DNA of 64,000 nucleotides from Actinacidiphila yeochonensis CN732. GTDB lineage: Bacteria > Actinomycetota > Actinomycetes > Streptomycetales > Streptomycetaceae. Made by a program: the position numbers and the translations under genes. The notes below the pieces were generated by a model. The model searched no databases and had not been told where the DNA came from. It saw nothing but the letters and a program-made list of their open reading frames with translations. Of the stretch, positions 63,401-64,000 are shown piece by piece. Position 1 is the first letter of the stretch; each line of letters starts with the position of its first letter. The DNA lies in NCBI RefSeq assembly GCF_000745345.1, contig NZ_JQNR01000004.1:1302001-1366000 (forward strand), given 5' to 3'.

Positions 63401-63929
63401 CGGCCGGACCGCCGGTCTCGGCGGCGTACTGGGCGGCGAGCCCCTCCAGGAAGGTGCCGAACGCCCAGGCGTCGACGACGATGTGGTGGGCGACGAAGAG
63501 CAGCAGGTGCCGGTCCTCGCCCAGCCGGTACAGGCACGTGCGCATCAGCGGCGGCCGGGCCAGGTCCAAGGGCAGCGCGGCGGCCTGCCGGACGAGTTCC
63601 GCCAGCCTCTCCTCCCGCTCCTCCGCCGGCAGGTGCGTGAGATCGGTCCGCTCGACGGTGTGCTGGACGCGGTCCGCGAAGTGCTGCCACGGACGGCCGT
63701 CGGCGTCGGCGACGATCGCGCAGCGCATGGCCTCGTGGCGGGGGGCGAGAGCCGCCAGAGCGCGTTCCAGCGCGTCCGCGTCCACCGGGCCGGCGAGCCG
63801 GAACGCGGCGGTCTCGTTGTGCAGGGCGCTGCCGGGGACCACCTCTTCGGCACGCCAGATGGAGCGCTGGGCGAAGGAGAGCGGGGCGCGGCCGCGCTCG
63901 CTCCTGGACGGAAGGGCGGCAGCGCTCAT
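57401..63929 (-). CDS. Two-module NRPS: C-A(Gly)-T-C-A-T (two frame breaks)
   Basis: Starts with ATG at 63929, overlapping the upstream gene by ATGA. C1 carries AHHIVVDAWA, with Ala where the usual motif has Gly. A1 has YLMYTSGSTGRPKG and NLYGPTETTIWS; its code reads D-I-L-Q-L-G-L-I-W-K, the glycine code. T1: FFASGGNSVVATR. C2: TAHHLAVDGWS. A2 has CLVYTSGSTGSPKG and NLYGPTECVLAT; its code reads about D-A-T-Q-L-A-L-L-A-K, and its A10 is TNKRDR; substrate unknown. T2: FFDAGGNSLLAAR. Frames switch near 63215-63256 and 60030-60058, each in G/C runs, with domain sense kept on both sides. The frame continues without a stop into the beta-hydroxylase, so the C-terminal limit given here is approximate. 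Confidence 0.85.
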
Positions 63930-64000
63930 CGGGTGCTCCCTGAGGTCACGGCGGCGGCGAGGCCGGCGACGGTCGGGTCGTTGACGAAGGCGCGCAGCGG
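63926..64000 (-). CDS. C-terminal end of an upstream carrier-protein (NRPS/PKS) gene
   Basis: The last 24 codons enter from the right edge: LRAFVNDPTVAGLAAAV, the usual end of a thiolation or acyl-carrier domain, then TSGSTR and a TGA overlapping the next ATG. The rest of the synthetase lies outside the window. Confidence 0.7.
   Translation of the reverse strand, partial: PLRAFVNDPTVAGLAAAVTSGSTR

Overview
The window is very GC-rich actinobacterial DNA, most likely from a Streptomyces or a close relative. The signs are strong third-position G/C bias, frequent GTG starts, GAAGGGA/AGGAGG-type ribosome sites, ATGA/GTGA stop-start overlaps, a Streptomyces-type Cys leader peptide, a DUF574-type methyltransferase, and an iron box close to the DmdR/IdeR consensus. 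No rRNA, tRNA, CRISPR array, insertion sequence or prophage was recognised.

Layout. 1-5062: a partial secreted subtilase, two small uncharacterised or secreted proteins, a DksA/TraR-type zinc-finger protein and a small secreted protein. 5282-13094 (minus strand): a methyltransferase, then a compact operon read from 13094 leftwards of a dynamin-like GTPase, a protein-kinase-like protein with a C-terminal membrane anchor, a membrane/zinc-ribbon protein, a von Willebrand A protein and a PP2C-like phosphatase. 13774-15382: a flavin monooxygenase preceded by a 29-codon leader peptide. 15520-24243: an iron-uptake/cell-envelope block with a COG4705 membrane protein, a DyP peroxidase (EfeB), an EfeU-EfeO fusion, an MGDG-synthase-like glycosyltransferase, a polysaccharide deacetylase and a BlaI/MecI regulator with its M56 membrane protease. 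Three CTACA-N(3-4)-TGTAG operators tie these genes together. 24573-34499: a multidomain GH3 glycosidase, a DMT-type membrane protein, a hypothetical protein, an ECF sigma factor with a putative membrane-anchored partner, a methyltransferase and a secreted LAS/M15-like protein. 34617-64000 (minus strand): a hybrid NRPS/type I PKS cluster that runs off the right edge.

The assembly line, read from the right edge leftwards, is: end of an upstream carrier-protein gene; C-A(Gly)-T-C-A-T; an Asp/Asn beta-hydroxylase-like protein; KS-AT-KR-ACP; C-A(Gly-like, interrupted by a luciferase-like monooxygenase)-T-Cy-A(Cys)-Ox-T; KS-AT-KR-DH-ACP; C-A-T. The Cy/Cys/Ox module should make a thiazole. The inferred chain is ...Gly - X1 - reduced ketide - oxidised Gly - thiazole - ketide - X2. 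No thioesterase is in the window, and I do not match the line to a known product.

A caution that affects the whole annotation: about ten genes are each broken once or twice by an apparent single-base frameshift, nearly always in a G/C run. The frames on both sides read as good protein, so I treat most of these as probable sequence or assembly indels rather than real pseudogenes, and I give whole-gene coordinates with the break noted.
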